A DNA stretch of 64,000 nt, taken from positions 1 to 64,000 of the forward strand of contig DASPKX010000005.1 of NCBI GenBank assembly GCA_035627835.1. Direction: 5' to 3'. This stretch comes from DASPKX01 sp035627835. GTDB lineage: Bacteria; Verrucomicrobiota; Verrucomicrobiia; Limisphaerales; SXQI01. How positions within the stretch are numbered: position 1 is the stretch's first letter; the number at the start of each line of letters is the position of its first letter. A program made the position numbers and the translations under genes. Shown here piece by piece: positions 17,032 to 23,390 of this stretch. The notes under the pieces are model-generated. The model did no database searches, had not been told where the DNA came from, and saw nothing but the letters and a program-made list of their open reading frames with translations.

Positions 17032-17505
17032 TCAAACAGGGCGATAGGTCAGCGGCATGAAGGCTTCAACTGAATCAGGCAGGACCAAATAAAACGTCTC
17101 CCCTCGTTGTGGCTCACGATCAGGCTCAATCCGAATTCCGTAAGCCTGCATGAACGTTTGAAGTTCTCCCGAAGTCTTGAACGCCACCCAGCTCAAAGAC
17201 GCGCTCTCCGGCGCATTGATGATGAACCGATAGTCCAATCCCTTGATTAGCCTGTGGTTCTCTTGTTCCGCTGCCGGGCGATACCCATGAACGCGTTTAC
17301 CAAGATGTCGCTCGATGTTCAGACCATCAATGTCTTGGCGAATATATTGGGCTTGATTAGGCAGCTTGTAATCACCACGGAACATGGTCGGCTCCGCATA
17401 GGCTGTGTTCATATCTGGACTCCTCGCGTCGCGGCATCGATCGCAGCCTTTGCTTGTTCCCGCCACCACGCTGGCGGCTAAGGCGAATAAGGCCCGCCGT
17501 GTCAT
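17032..17505 (-). CDS. Hypothetical phage protein, possibly exported
   Basis: The 157-residue reading starts MTRRALFALAASVVAGT, which resembles a short signal sequence. The GTSKGC that follows is a poor lipobox. The start shares ATGA with the upstream gene (17502-17505), which supports it, but a second ATG at residue 32 would give a purely cytoplasmic protein. The rest is mixed alpha/beta (YRFIINAPESASLSWVAF, YGIRIEPDREPQRGE) with no recognised family. Confidence 0.55.
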   Translation of the reverse strand: MTRRALFALAASVVAGTSKGCDRCRDARSPDMNTAYAEPTMFRGDYKLPNQAQYIRQDIDGLNIERHLGKRVHGYRPAAEQENHRLIKGLDYRFIINAPESASLSWVAFKTSGELQTFMQAYGIRIEPDREPQRGETFYLVLPDSVEAFMPLTYRPV

Positions 17506-17717
17506 CGCGCAACCTCCATACCTGCGGCTGGCAGTTTCACGCTGCTGAGATCAACCCACTTCAGCCCCGACCCAGACACAGGCTCAATCTGCACCTGTGG
17601 CTTGCCCCATACCTCCCGCACGTCGCGCACAACGCACTCAAAGGTGAGACCGTTTACCTGGTAGTTCACAGGCTGGCCCAACAGCGCAGCCTGGTTCAGT
17701 TCTTGGTGGGTAATCAT
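17502..17717 (-). CDS. Small beta-rich protein, first gene of the 17.7 kb leftward operon
   Basis: A 71-residue protein (MITHQELNQAALLGQPVNYQ start) with strongly alternating beta-type sequence (VNGLTFECVVRDVREVWG, PQVQIEPVSG). It is the first gene downstream of the palindrome-containing promoter at 17768-17794. By position it may be a regulator or early accessory protein, but no DNA-binding motif is visible. Confidence 0.6.
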   Translation of the reverse strand: MITHQELNQAALLGQPVNYQVNGLTFECVVRDVREVWGKPQVQIEPVSGSGLKWVDLSSVKLPAAGMEVAR

Positions 17718-17767
17718 GGTGGTTTTCTTTCGTGGTTACAGGCTTACTGTCCTGTTCTGCGGCTCAA

Positions 17768-17794
17768 CTTATACGTAGCTGGCTACGTAGTCAA
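17768..17794 (-). promoter_or_regulatory. Leftward promoter with palindromic operator in its spacer
   Basis: Read leftward, TTGACT (17794-17789) and TATAAG (17773-17768) form a promoter with a 15-base spacer. An 18-base dyad TACGTAGCTGGCTACGTA (17772-17789; arms of 8, gap of 2) overlaps the whole core. A repressor bound here would block the promoter of the 17717-12990 operon. The spacer is short, so activation may be needed. Confidence 0.55.
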
Positions 17795-17825
17795 CAGGTA
17801 TTTTTACACCCCACCCAGAAGCGCC

Positions 17826-17878
17826 TTATTAAAGGTTGGAGGCTTAACCTTTAATAACGAATCCCGCTGTTAAAGGTT
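17826..17878. promoter_or_regulatory. Triple TTAAAGGTT operator array
   Basis: A perfect 12-base inverted repeat, TTATTAAAGGTT (17826-17837) and AACCTTTAATAA (17846-17857), is followed by a third half-site GTTAAAGGTT (17869-17878). It lies between the leftward operon and the rightward zinc-ribbon/HTH genes, so it is a likely binding region for the regulator that controls both. The half-site also occurs in the recurrent elements at 14.55, 19.66, 20.32 and 46.44 kb. Confidence 0.55.
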
Positions 17879-17941
17879 CAGGCTGCAATCTTCAACTTTA
17901 TCGCCAGGCCCACCAAAATCCCCTGCTAGTCTCTACCCCGA

Positions 17942-18178
17942 ATGAACAACAAATCGGTCTGCCCGATCTGCCAACAACCCCTCACCCTCGCCATCAACGA
18001 TCTCTGCTGGCGTTGTCACTTCACCCAAGCCGACTTCCAACGAATCATCCGACGCCATTCAACCAACAAGCAGCATCGCTCCATCCTCCTTCGCTTACTC
18101 CGAGACTCGAACGGCTCCACCTCTCTCGCGAGGTCTAACCAACCAGCCAAACCCTCCACAGAAGCCATACAGAGTTGA
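17942..18178 (+). CDS. Small zinc-ribbon protein
   Basis: A 78-residue protein with CPICQQP at residues 7-10 and CWRCHF about 15 residues later, a four-cysteine ribbon. A basic helical region (RIIRRHSTNKQHRSILLRLLR) follows, suggesting nucleic-acid binding. It is the first rightward gene from the 17.8 kb control region and precedes an HTH regulator, so the pair may be a small regulatory operon. Target unknown. Confidence 0.6.
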   Translation: MNNKSVCPICQQPLTLAINDLCWRCHFTQADFQRIIRRHSTNKQHRSILLRLLRDSNGSTSLARSNQPAKPSTEAIQS

Positions 18179-18244
18179 TGCAAGATTGGGACAAACCACC
18201 CTTGAGCTTGCCTTTGCGTTGAGGAAGCCGTTTCCATTGGGGTC

Positions 18245-18775
18245 ATGATGCGCCGGAAAGAGACCTTGGAGGGGCTTTTGCCCGCTCAACCACTCCCGAC
18301 CATCCGACAGATGCGAAATGCCGCAGGCTTGACCCAGCAGGAGCTTGCAATGGCTATTGGCGTCAGGAGATCGGCCGTGAGCCGCTGGGAAGGTGGGACT
18401 CGCTCGGGCCACATCGGTCGGCGAGCGATCTGGGCCATCTACCATCTCTACCTCAAGGACGACCCTGAAACGGGCTGGATCCGGGCCGCACTGTGCCTTC
18501 CGCCTGCCCGAAGTAGCACAGAAAGTAGCACAAACGTCGTTGAACTGCTGAAAACACGCGAAAAACCGAGGAAAATCAGACGCGACCATCTGATTGACAG
18601 TCAGAAACCCCACTCGAAGCGGTCGAAATCGGCCAAGCGAAAGCCAGCAGGCGCCTCTCGCAAACCCAAAAGGCGGGATACCCCACCTCAGCCAGCCGAG
18701 CAGCCGACACCAGGCATGGACTCACAGGCTCAAGCTGGCGACGAACCGACCACACCGCAGCCAGGCACGATCTGA
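18245..18775 (+). CDS. XRE-type HTH regulator with basic tail
   Basis: A 176-residue protein. The HTH is at residues ~19-60 (IRQMRNAAGLTQQELAMAIG, then RRSAVSRWEGG), as in Cro/CI-type repressors. The C-terminal half has no repressor dimerisation or peptidase motifs. It is instead a disordered Lys/Arg/Pro-rich tail (RSKSAKRKPAGASRKPKRRD). Its position across from the leftward operon and the operator array makes it the likely regulator of that region. The lack of a self-cleavage domain argues against a RecA-sensitive CI. Confidence 0.75.
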   Translation: MMRRKETLEGLLPAQPLPTIRQMRNAAGLTQQELAMAIGVRRSAVSRWEGGTRSGHIGRRAIWAIYHLYLKDDPETGWIRAALCLPPARSSTESSTNVVELLKTREKPRKIRRDHLIDSQKPHSKRSKSAKRKPAGASRKPKRRDTPPQPAEQPTPGMDSQAQAGDEPTTPQPGTI

Positions 18776-18870
18776 GCGACCCGACCGGGGGATAGCGGGG
18801 GTGCCGGCATGGTCGCGTGTGCACTTAACTATATAGCTCTGCGCGACTCACTGGCATTTTGGGACCGACT

Positions 18871-19080
18871 TCAAGGTTGTTGCCAGAAGATGGATGGGAT
18901 GGGGTGAAAGGTTTCGATGTTGCAGATGGGGCAATAGCACCAGAGTTCTATTTCCGGGACTATGCGGGCGGGGCGAACCTCTTGGAACCGTTCGCAGGGT
19001 TGCTGGCAGTCCTGGCAGAGTGGTTCGGGATATGTTGCTTCAGTTGGCATTGCGCGACTCAAAGGGCTTTCCAAACTCAC
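18871..19080 (-). CDS. Small zinc-finger protein
   Basis: A 69-residue protein with CQDCQQPCERF and, later, CYCPICNIE, giving a probable four-cysteine zinc site in a Pro-rich short protein. It shares ATGA with the upstream gene (19077-19080), fixing its start and showing coupling. Function unknown. Confidence 0.6.
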   Translation of the reverse strand: MSLESPLSRAMPTEATYPEPLCQDCQQPCERFQEVRPARIVPEIELWCYCPICNIETFHPIPSIFWQQP

Positions 19081-19358
19081 TTGCTTGTCGGGAGGAAAGG
19101 GGGCTGACGTTGGAGATCGTCTGCGCGAAAGAATCCTGCGTTATGGAGATAGCGGCGTGGGGTATGTGCGGACAGGTCGGCCATGAACGCTTCGATGAAT
19201 CCTCTGGTCCGGGTGATCCGATTGTAGGCTCTGAACTTCTTCCGGTGAGGTGAGTAGCCGCGGCTTTCTTGGCGGACGGAGTTTCGGACTGCACGGCGGA
19301 ATTCGGGTGAGGTTTCGAGCAGTTCTTCGATGGCTTGGATCAGCGGGATGGAGTGCAT
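19077..19358 (-). CDS. Small basic phage protein
   Basis: A 93-residue protein with an N-terminal helix (MHSIPLIQAIEELLETSPEF) and a basic middle (VRQESRGYSPHRKKFRAYNR). No membrane segment or cysteine motif is seen. It is the first gene downstream of the tRNA on the same strand and could be carried by the same transcript. Family unknown. Confidence 0.55.
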   Translation of the reverse strand: MHSIPLIQAIEELLETSPEFRRAVRNSVRQESRGYSPHRKKFRAYNRITRTRGFIEAFMADLSAHTPRRYLHNAGFFRADDLQRQPPFLPTSK

Positions 19359-19436
19359 GGGCGGATTGTTTTAATCGGAGTGGCCTTTGGGGAGAGACAA
19401 ACAGGTTTGTTGCTGATGGATGAGAGACAAAGATTC

Positions 19437-19458
19437 TGCGACCCCACACGGGATCGCA
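19437..19458 (-). terminator. Possible hairpin downstream of the tRNA
   Basis: Leftward, TGCGATCCC and GGGTCGCA can pair with one bulged base around a GTGT loop, about 110 bases after the tRNA. The following bases are only partly T-rich (ATCTTTGTCT), so it could be a weak terminator or processing structure. Confidence 0.3.
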
Positions 19459-19568
19459 CGGTGGCTGGGGCGTATTCGGTAAGGTCCAGGGAAGAACCTG
19501 TTTGGACGCCTGGCAGCAGACCGAATGGCGTGATTGCCAAAGCTGGGCATCGGGTGGTTTTGGGTGGT

Positions 19569-19645
19569 TGGTAGCGGTGGGAGGATTTGAACCTCCAACG
19601 GGCAGGGTATGAACCTGCTGAACTGCCGGGTTGTTCTACACCGCA
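19569..19645 (-). tRNA. Initiator-like tRNA-Met (CAT)
   Basis: A complete 77-base cloverleaf. The acceptor arm pairs at positions 2-7 with 66-71 while 1-72 is U-U. The D stem is GAAC/GTTC with a 9-base loop. The anticodon stem GCAGG/CCTGC carries loop TTCATAC (anticodon CAT). The T arm is GGAGG-TTCAAAT-CCTCC, followed by A73 and an encoded CCA. The unpaired 1-72, the A11-U24 pair in the D stem and the overall layout are marks of bacterial initiator tRNA. The third G-C pair of the anticodon stem is A-U (AGG/CCT), a relaxed version. A copy of the recurrent element lies 18 bases upstream. Confidence 0.9.
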
Positions 19646-19662
19646 AACCAGTGTGGGAAGAC

Positions 19663-19676
19663 CTTTAACGTGATAG
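19663..19676 (-). promoter_or_regulatory. Recurrent promoter/operator element before the tRNA
   Basis: Leftward CTATCACGTTAAAG, followed by GTC, ends 18 bases before the tRNA 5' end. It is identical over 14 bases to the copy at 14554-14567. It is the only promoter-like sequence close to the tRNA and suggests phage-controlled tRNA expression. Confidence 0.5.
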
Positions 19677-19707
19677 TCGTGGGAGTGTCAAAAATAAAAG
19701 GAAAACC

Positions 19708-19735
19708 ATCTCTGGGGGGGTTGCCAGAGATTTTT
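19708..19735 (+). terminator. Hairpin ATCTCTGG/CCAGAGAT followed by T run
   Basis: A perfect 8-base stem (19708-19715 and 19724-19731) around a G-rich loop is followed on the + strand by TTTT. On the - strand it is followed by a looser T-rich stretch. It could end a short + transcript, or be the first stem of the structured RNA described next. Confidence 0.4.
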
Positions 19736-20321
19736 CTGCCTGCTGGGTAGTCGCGTTCCACTTCCGATTGGCCGTCTTGCTTAACAGCGTCGGTAGCTCC
19801 ATCCAGTCACGGTTCGGCTGGTTTTACAGCCTGTTCGTCGGGGGGTCGTTCTCGGGTTGCGGGTGTGTGGGGTGGATTGCTGACGCCAACGGCTGATTAA
19901 CGGCTCATGCTCCCGAAGTACCGTGGCAGGCGGGTAGTGCCTGCGCTCGCTGCGATGGGTTTTCTACGGGCTCGATGTCGCCTGGCTTCCGTGATGCTTT
20001 GGGCTGGCCGGGTGTGCCGCTGGGCGGTGGCGCACTTGATTTGGCTGGCCTGTGGGCTTGTCTCGGGGTAGCTCGGATCTCGCTGGCCAACAGGGGCTGC
20101 CTTCGGCGCAAGGGATAGGACCGTGCGGATAGGCCATGCCTGGTGGGAAGATTCGATTCGGCGGAGTGGTTATTGTTCGTCGTGGGGGTATTTAGGCCCC
20201 AGCCGGAACAACCTTTAGCTTCAGGTTCCCCCGAAGCGGATGGGCTTTTCCCATCACCATGATTTCACCAACACCTGATCTGCAACCTGTCAATGAGCGA
20301 CCGACTTTGAACTGATTCGAC

Positions 20322-20335
20322 CTTTAACGTGAAAG
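20322..20335 (-). promoter_or_regulatory. Recurrent element copy (CTTTCACGTTAAAG leftward)
   Basis: It differs by one base from the 14.55 and 19.66 kb copies. No leftward gene follows for 650 bases, so it may act as a regulator site within the non-coding region or drive an antisense RNA across it. Confidence 0.4.
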
Positions 20336-20419
20336 TTTTCTGTTGCAAGACTGAAGTGCAATCGTGTAGGAAAAGCGCACTCGATGGTATCCAGTCCACC
20401 GGACTGAGTACAAGTGGTT

Positions 20420-20457
20420 GCGGCCGCAGTTGGTGGTACTCCTGCGGCCGCTTTTTT
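20420..20457 (+). terminator. Strong intrinsic terminator
   Basis: A perfect 10-base GC-rich stem GCGGCCGCAG (20420-20429) and CTGCGGCCGC (20442-20451) with a 12-base loop is followed by TTTTTT. It lies 40 bases upstream of the rightward operon that starts at 20496. It can end the candidate structured RNA and could also act as a leader terminator that antitermination would have to overcome. Confidence 0.85.
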
Positions 20458-20495
20458 CCTTAGGCCGGGGATTGAGAGCATCGGGATTCCACAAC

Positions 20496-20831
20496 ATGAA
20501 CCCGAAATCACCTTCACAGCCCATTCCCACAAACCGCGGCAGGATCTTTGATAATCACGCCACGCAGTTGCCGTCTCCAGCTCCCAAAAGCGGCCCAATC
20601 ACGGAGCGTATGGAGGAATTGTCCAAGGAACTCTACACGCTGCACGCCGAACTCACGATTCTGAGCAATCGCCTCGAGCCCGCCCTCAGCCAAGGCAACC
20701 CGCAGGATCCAAACTTCGACAACCCAGAACTAGGCCTTTGCCCATTGGAGTGCTCGATCATTGCCCGAATCAACGAGGTCCGCCATGCCGCGGTCACGAT
20801 TCGTTCCCTCTCCGCTCGCGTCGCGCTTTAA
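20496..20831 (+). CDS. Hypothetical phage protein, first gene of the rightward operon
   Basis: A 111-residue protein. The in-frame sequence before ATG 20496 lies in the terminator, so the start is placed here. A disordered N-terminus (Pro/Ser-rich) is followed by a long amphipathic helix (MEELSKELYTLHAELTILSN) that may form a coiled coil. The C-terminal helix contains LECSIIARINEVRHAAVT. No family is recognised. Confidence 0.6.
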   Translation: MNPKSPSQPIPTNRGRIFDNHATQLPSPAPKSGPITERMEELSKELYTLHAELTILSNRLEPALSQGNPQDPNFDNPELGLCPLECSIIARINEVRHAAVTIRSLSARVAL

Positions 20832-20836
20832 TTGAC

Positions 20837-21424
20837 ATGAGCCAAACAGTCCCTGCGCAGATGAGCCTCAAGGAGCGTATCGCAGCAATTCGGGCCGAAC
20901 GGCGGGCACGCATGAGCCAACCCAAGTGCCCCAGGACGTTCAAAGTTTACCCCGATAACGGCTTCGTTTTCTGCACCGTTCACGTCCACGACACCGAGGA
21001 GCAGATGCAGAAGGCGTGTGGCGGTAGGAAGGTCAGAGGCCCGGCAGCATTTGAGACTGGCCATGGTTGGGATCGAAAGGGCGCCTTCACTGGGGAGATC
21101 GGGAGAGTTCACATTCTGCTGGTGGACGGCGGGACGGACGCAGGGTTCGTGTTTCACGAGGCCGTCCATGCGGCTCATCACTACGTCCGCTTTCGGCGGC
21201 GCTGTAAAGTTCCGTGCGACCCGGCCGGTTATTCCAAGGCCGAAGCAGTGGAGGAAACCATCGCCCAGGTCGCGGAGGAACTTTCTCGGCAGATATTCTG
21301 GACCTTCAGGCACCGGAAGAAGGTTCGGCGCCAGCGCACTGCCACCGCTTTTACCCAACTCACCCGGGCGCACTGCGAACGAGCTGTGAAAGCGATCAAA
21401 CCCTGTTCCGGCCATTCCAATTGA
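20837..21424 (+). CDS. Putative zinc metallopeptidase-like phage protein (HEAVH)
   Basis: A 195-residue protein starting MSQTVPAQMSLKERIA. The core FHEAVHAAHHYVRF carries an HExxH zinc motif. A Glu-rich helix (AEAVEETIAQVAEELSRQIF) about 30 residues later could supply the third ligand, as in gluzincin-type folds. A basic C-terminus follows. Small HExxH proteins occur in many phages as peptidase-like or toxin-associated proteins, but the substrate is unknown. It is the second gene of the rightward operon. Confidence 0.6.
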   Translation: MSQTVPAQMSLKERIAAIRAERRARMSQPKCPRTFKVYPDNGFVFCTVHVHDTEEQMQKACGGRKVRGPAAFETGHGWDRKGAFTGEIGRVHILLVDGGTDAGFVFHEAVHAAHHYVRFRRRCKVPCDPAGYSKAEAVEETIAQVAEELSRQIFWTFRHRKKVRRQRTATAFTQLTRAHCERAVKAIKPCSGHSN

Positions 21425-21425
21425 T

Positions 21426-21932
21426 ATGAAAGGCATCACGTTTGTCCTCACAATCCTGTTCCTCCTCTGCGGCTGCTCCAAGAGCCCACAGCCGCCGGTG
21501 TTCAGCGATGCGCAGATCATGGCGGCCATGCAACGGGCGGATTCGCAGTTCCAAATCGCAACGATCGGCCCGACCGATGAGCAGATGGCAGCAGTGAACG
21601 AGGATTGGCTGCGGCTGATGCGGATGAAGATGGGCCCACGCGCCTACCGGCGTGGTGATTGCGACAACTACGCTTTCCGGGCTGCCGGGCTGGCTCGATC
21701 ACCTGAATTCCTGATCCGCGGTTATGACCCGGCTTTCGGGATCCGCACGGTGAACCTGCTGAAAGGCGGCTGCCTGGGGATGCCGTTGGATTCAAAAGGG
21801 CCACATGCGCTCAATTTCTACATATCGCCCGATCTCGATGTCTGGATATTCGAGCCCCAGACCGGTCAAAGCGCCCGATTGGCCGAGCTGCTCGAGCAGG
21901 GGTATCTCACTGACGCGGCCGGCATGTTATGA
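21426..21932 (+). CDS. Lipoprotein with papain/transglutaminase-like Cys-His pattern
   Basis: A 168-residue protein. The N-terminus MKGITFVLTILFLLCGCSKS is a clear lipoprotein signal (LCGC lipobox). Further on, RGDCDNYAF offers a candidate nucleophilic Cys. HALNFYISPDLDVWIFEPQTG supplies a His and an acidic residue in the spacing seen in papain- and transglutaminase-like folds. Phage relatives with this pattern are mostly uncharacterised. The protein should be anchored to the outer face of a membrane, so a prophage-expressed role in the lysogen envelope or in lysis is possible. Confidence 0.65.
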   Translation: MKGITFVLTILFLLCGCSKSPQPPVFSDAQIMAAMQRADSQFQIATIGPTDEQMAAVNEDWLRLMRMKMGPRAYRRGDCDNYAFRAAGLARSPEFLIRGYDPAFGIRTVNLLKGGCLGMPLDSKGPHALNFYISPDLDVWIFEPQTGQSARLAELLEQGYLTDAAGML

Positions 21933-22177
21933 GCCCAGAGGACGAAAAGGAATCTGACGATCTCCATGATAAGCTGAAGCTCGCGGCTGCCACGCTCGGC
22001 GAGCACTTCGATTCGGTCCAAATCATCGCCACCAAGCACTATGGGGCGACTGAGGAGTATATGCGCTTTTGCGCATCCTCCGGGAATCTTTATGCCAATC
22101 TGGGGGCGGTAAAGGAGTGGATTATCTCCCAAGACCAACGAGCGGTGAACGAACAAATCCGAAAGGACGCACAATGA
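21929..22177 (+). CDS. Small acidic helical protein
   Basis: An 82-residue protein sharing ATGA with the lipoprotein gene. A charged N-terminus (MSPEDEKESDDLHDKLKLAA) precedes a helix and an aromatic central part (HYGATEEYMRFCAS). Hydrophilic throughout and cytoplasmic. No family is recognised. Confidence 0.6.
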   Translation: MSPEDEKESDDLHDKLKLAAATLGEHFDSVQIIATKHYGATEEYMRFCASSGNLYANLGAVKEWIISQDQRAVNEQIRKDAQ

Positions 22178-22302
22178 TCACATTTTTGCTGGGAATGCTC
22201 TGCGGCGTTGCTGCTTCCGTCGCTGCCGCGTTGGCCCTGCTCTTCTGGCTCAGCAACACCTCCATCGAGGAGCGCGATTACTGGCGAGCCCAGGGGGAAT
22301 GA
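22174..22302 (+). CDS. 42-residue membrane peptide
   Basis: The start shares ATGA with the upstream stop. The sequence MITFLLGMLCGVAASVAAAL followed by ALLFWL is one transmembrane helix, and the tail NTSIEERDYWRAQGE is polar. Position and size match the short membrane protein at 14404-14550, which also has an LG-LCGG/VAA core, so the two may be functionally similar. Role unknown. Confidence 0.6.
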   Translation: MITFLLGMLCGVAASVAAALALLFWLSNTSIEERDYWRAQGE

Positions 22303-22312
22303 CCGAAAAATC

Positions 22313-22672
22313 ATGAAGCCTTTCAACTACGACTTGAACAACCTTTATCCTCAGCTTGGGATGCCTTGGCCTGAAACGCTTGCGAACAAGTTTCATGCAG
22401 CGCTCAGCGAATGCGTCGAACGACACAACTCAGCGCAAGAATACGCGCTCTCGATAGTAGCAAGGCTGCTCATAGTGGACGGCATTATGAACGGCGATCG
22501 GGAATTCGCCGATGAGAGGAAGGCTTTGGATAGGGTGAGGATGCACTCTGAAAGGGACGGTCGGCGCGTTTTCCTCGTGGACGAGAAACCGGTCGTCGAG
22601 ATTGTGCGGGAACTGAAGGATGAGCAGATCACCTTTACTGTTCGGCGGCTGGACGTAAATTCTCAGGCTTAG
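22313..22672 (+). CDS. Hypothetical phage protein, 119 aa
   Basis: ATG 22313 begins MKPFNYDLNNLYPQLGMPW. The protein is mixed alpha/beta, with a His/Arg-rich middle (RVRMHSERDGRRVF) and a beta C-terminus (VEIVRELKDEQITFTVRRL). It is followed without a gap by the next small gene. Family unknown. Confidence 0.6.
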   Translation: MKPFNYDLNNLYPQLGMPWPETLANKFHAALSECVERHNSAQEYALSIVARLLIVDGIMNGDREFADERKALDRVRMHSERDGRRVFLVDEKPVVEIVRELKDEQITFTVRRLDVNSQA

Positions 22673-22852
22673 ATGCCTGAGTTTATCCACTACTACAGCA
22701 AAGACACATCGGAACTGGTCGCGGCTTGTGGTGTGAGGTTCAAGACAGGCGAGGAGCATTACCAGCGCGTCAGATCCAACCAGGACAAGGTGACATGCCC
22801 GAAGTGTCAGAAGATCATTGAAGCGGAGAGACGGAAGATTTTGGGGAAGTGA
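22673..22852 (+). CDS. 59-residue zinc-ribbon protein
   Basis: This gene begins at the base after the upstream stop. Its start is MPEFIHYYSKDTSELVAACG, and a TCPKCQK knuckle lies near the C-terminus. The pattern His...Cys...CPKC is found in many very small phage proteins and probably binds zinc. It is the last gene of the rightward operon; a leftward terminator hairpin follows. Confidence 0.6.
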   Translation: MPEFIHYYSKDTSELVAACGVRFKTGEEHYQRVRSNQDKVTCPKCQKIIEAERRKILGK

Positions 22853-22863
22853 GAGCCCGAGCC

Positions 22864-22894
22864 AAAGAGAAAGCCCGCGTTTGTGACGCAGGCT
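22864..22894 (-). terminator. Leftward intrinsic terminator
   Basis: Leftward, AGCCTGCG pairs with CGCGGGCT (one mismatch) around TCACAAA and is followed by TTCTCTTT. It sits between the converging ends of the rightward operon (22852) and the ~20 kb leftward operon (23019), so it should end the latter. Confidence 0.5.
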
Positions 22895-23018
22895 GTCTTG
22901 TGAAAAAACTCACAAAGAGTCCTGACGGGCTGTGTTTTCCGCCAGTGAGACGAACATACCTGAGCATCGGTATGCTGTTGATCAGGGGCAGGCCTGATTT
23001 ACGAACTGCGGATTTTGA

Positions 23019-23390
23019 CTACTGCTGAGCCTTCCAGAGCGGCGCCGCGAGCGGATCGTCGAGAGCCCGGACCTTCAAAGCCTCGTCTCCTGCCCTCATG
23101 GCGTTCTCGAAAAGCTGCCGCGCCCGGGTTTCATCACCGAGCTGCAGGTGGCAGATGGCGCGCTCGTAATCAAGCACCTGGTTTCCTTCTCTGGCGCTCA
23201 GGCCGTCCAGAACCATCAGCGCCTCCCGCCACTTCCGTGCGGCTTTAAGTATCCGTGCTCGAAGAAACAACACCTGCATCGAGGCTCTTTCGGCTGGGGC
23301 AAGCGTCTCAAGGGTTGCCCATGCCTCTTCGGTGTTCCCCAACTCGAGCCAACCAATGGATTCGGTGATGATGCGGGCGGATGGTTTCAT
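23019..23390 (-). CDS. TPR-repeat protein
   Basis: A 123-residue all-helical protein with tetratricopeptide-like pairs (NTEEAWATLETLAPAERA, KWREALMVLDGL, DYERAICHLQLGDETRARQLF). It shares ATGA with the upstream ATPase gene (23387-23390) and ends the long leftward operon. TPR proteins bind partner proteins; the ATPase next door is the obvious candidate. Confidence 0.7.
   Translation of the reverse strand: MKPSARIITESIGWLELGNTEEAWATLETLAPAERASMQVLFLRARILKAARKWREALMVLDGLSAREGNQVLDYERAICHLQLGDETRARQLFENAMRAGDEALKVRALDDPLAAPLWKAQQ

Larger units (their letters stand above)
19700..20457 (+). ncRNA. Candidate large structured non-coding RNA
   Basis: About 750 bases hold no convincing reading frame on either strand but are dense in stems. 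Hairpins include GGCTG/CAGCC at 19816-19831, GCAGGC/GCCTGC at 19926-19944 and GATGGG/CCCATC at 20239-20255. Two 9-base stems at 20012-20035 and 20041-20090 each contain two G-U pairs that would be A-C mismatches on the other strand, so the RNA is read rightward. The + strand is G/U-rich. CAGTCC/GGACTG at 20392-20406 and a strong intrinsic terminator close it. Large ornate RNAs of the GOLLD and ROOL type also sit near phage tRNAs; membership is not shown. The 5' end is a guess. Confidence 0.45.

Noticed and set aside
19371..19646. 91-residue - strand frame across the tRNA
   Set aside because: Its N-terminal part is the tRNA-Met read as protein.
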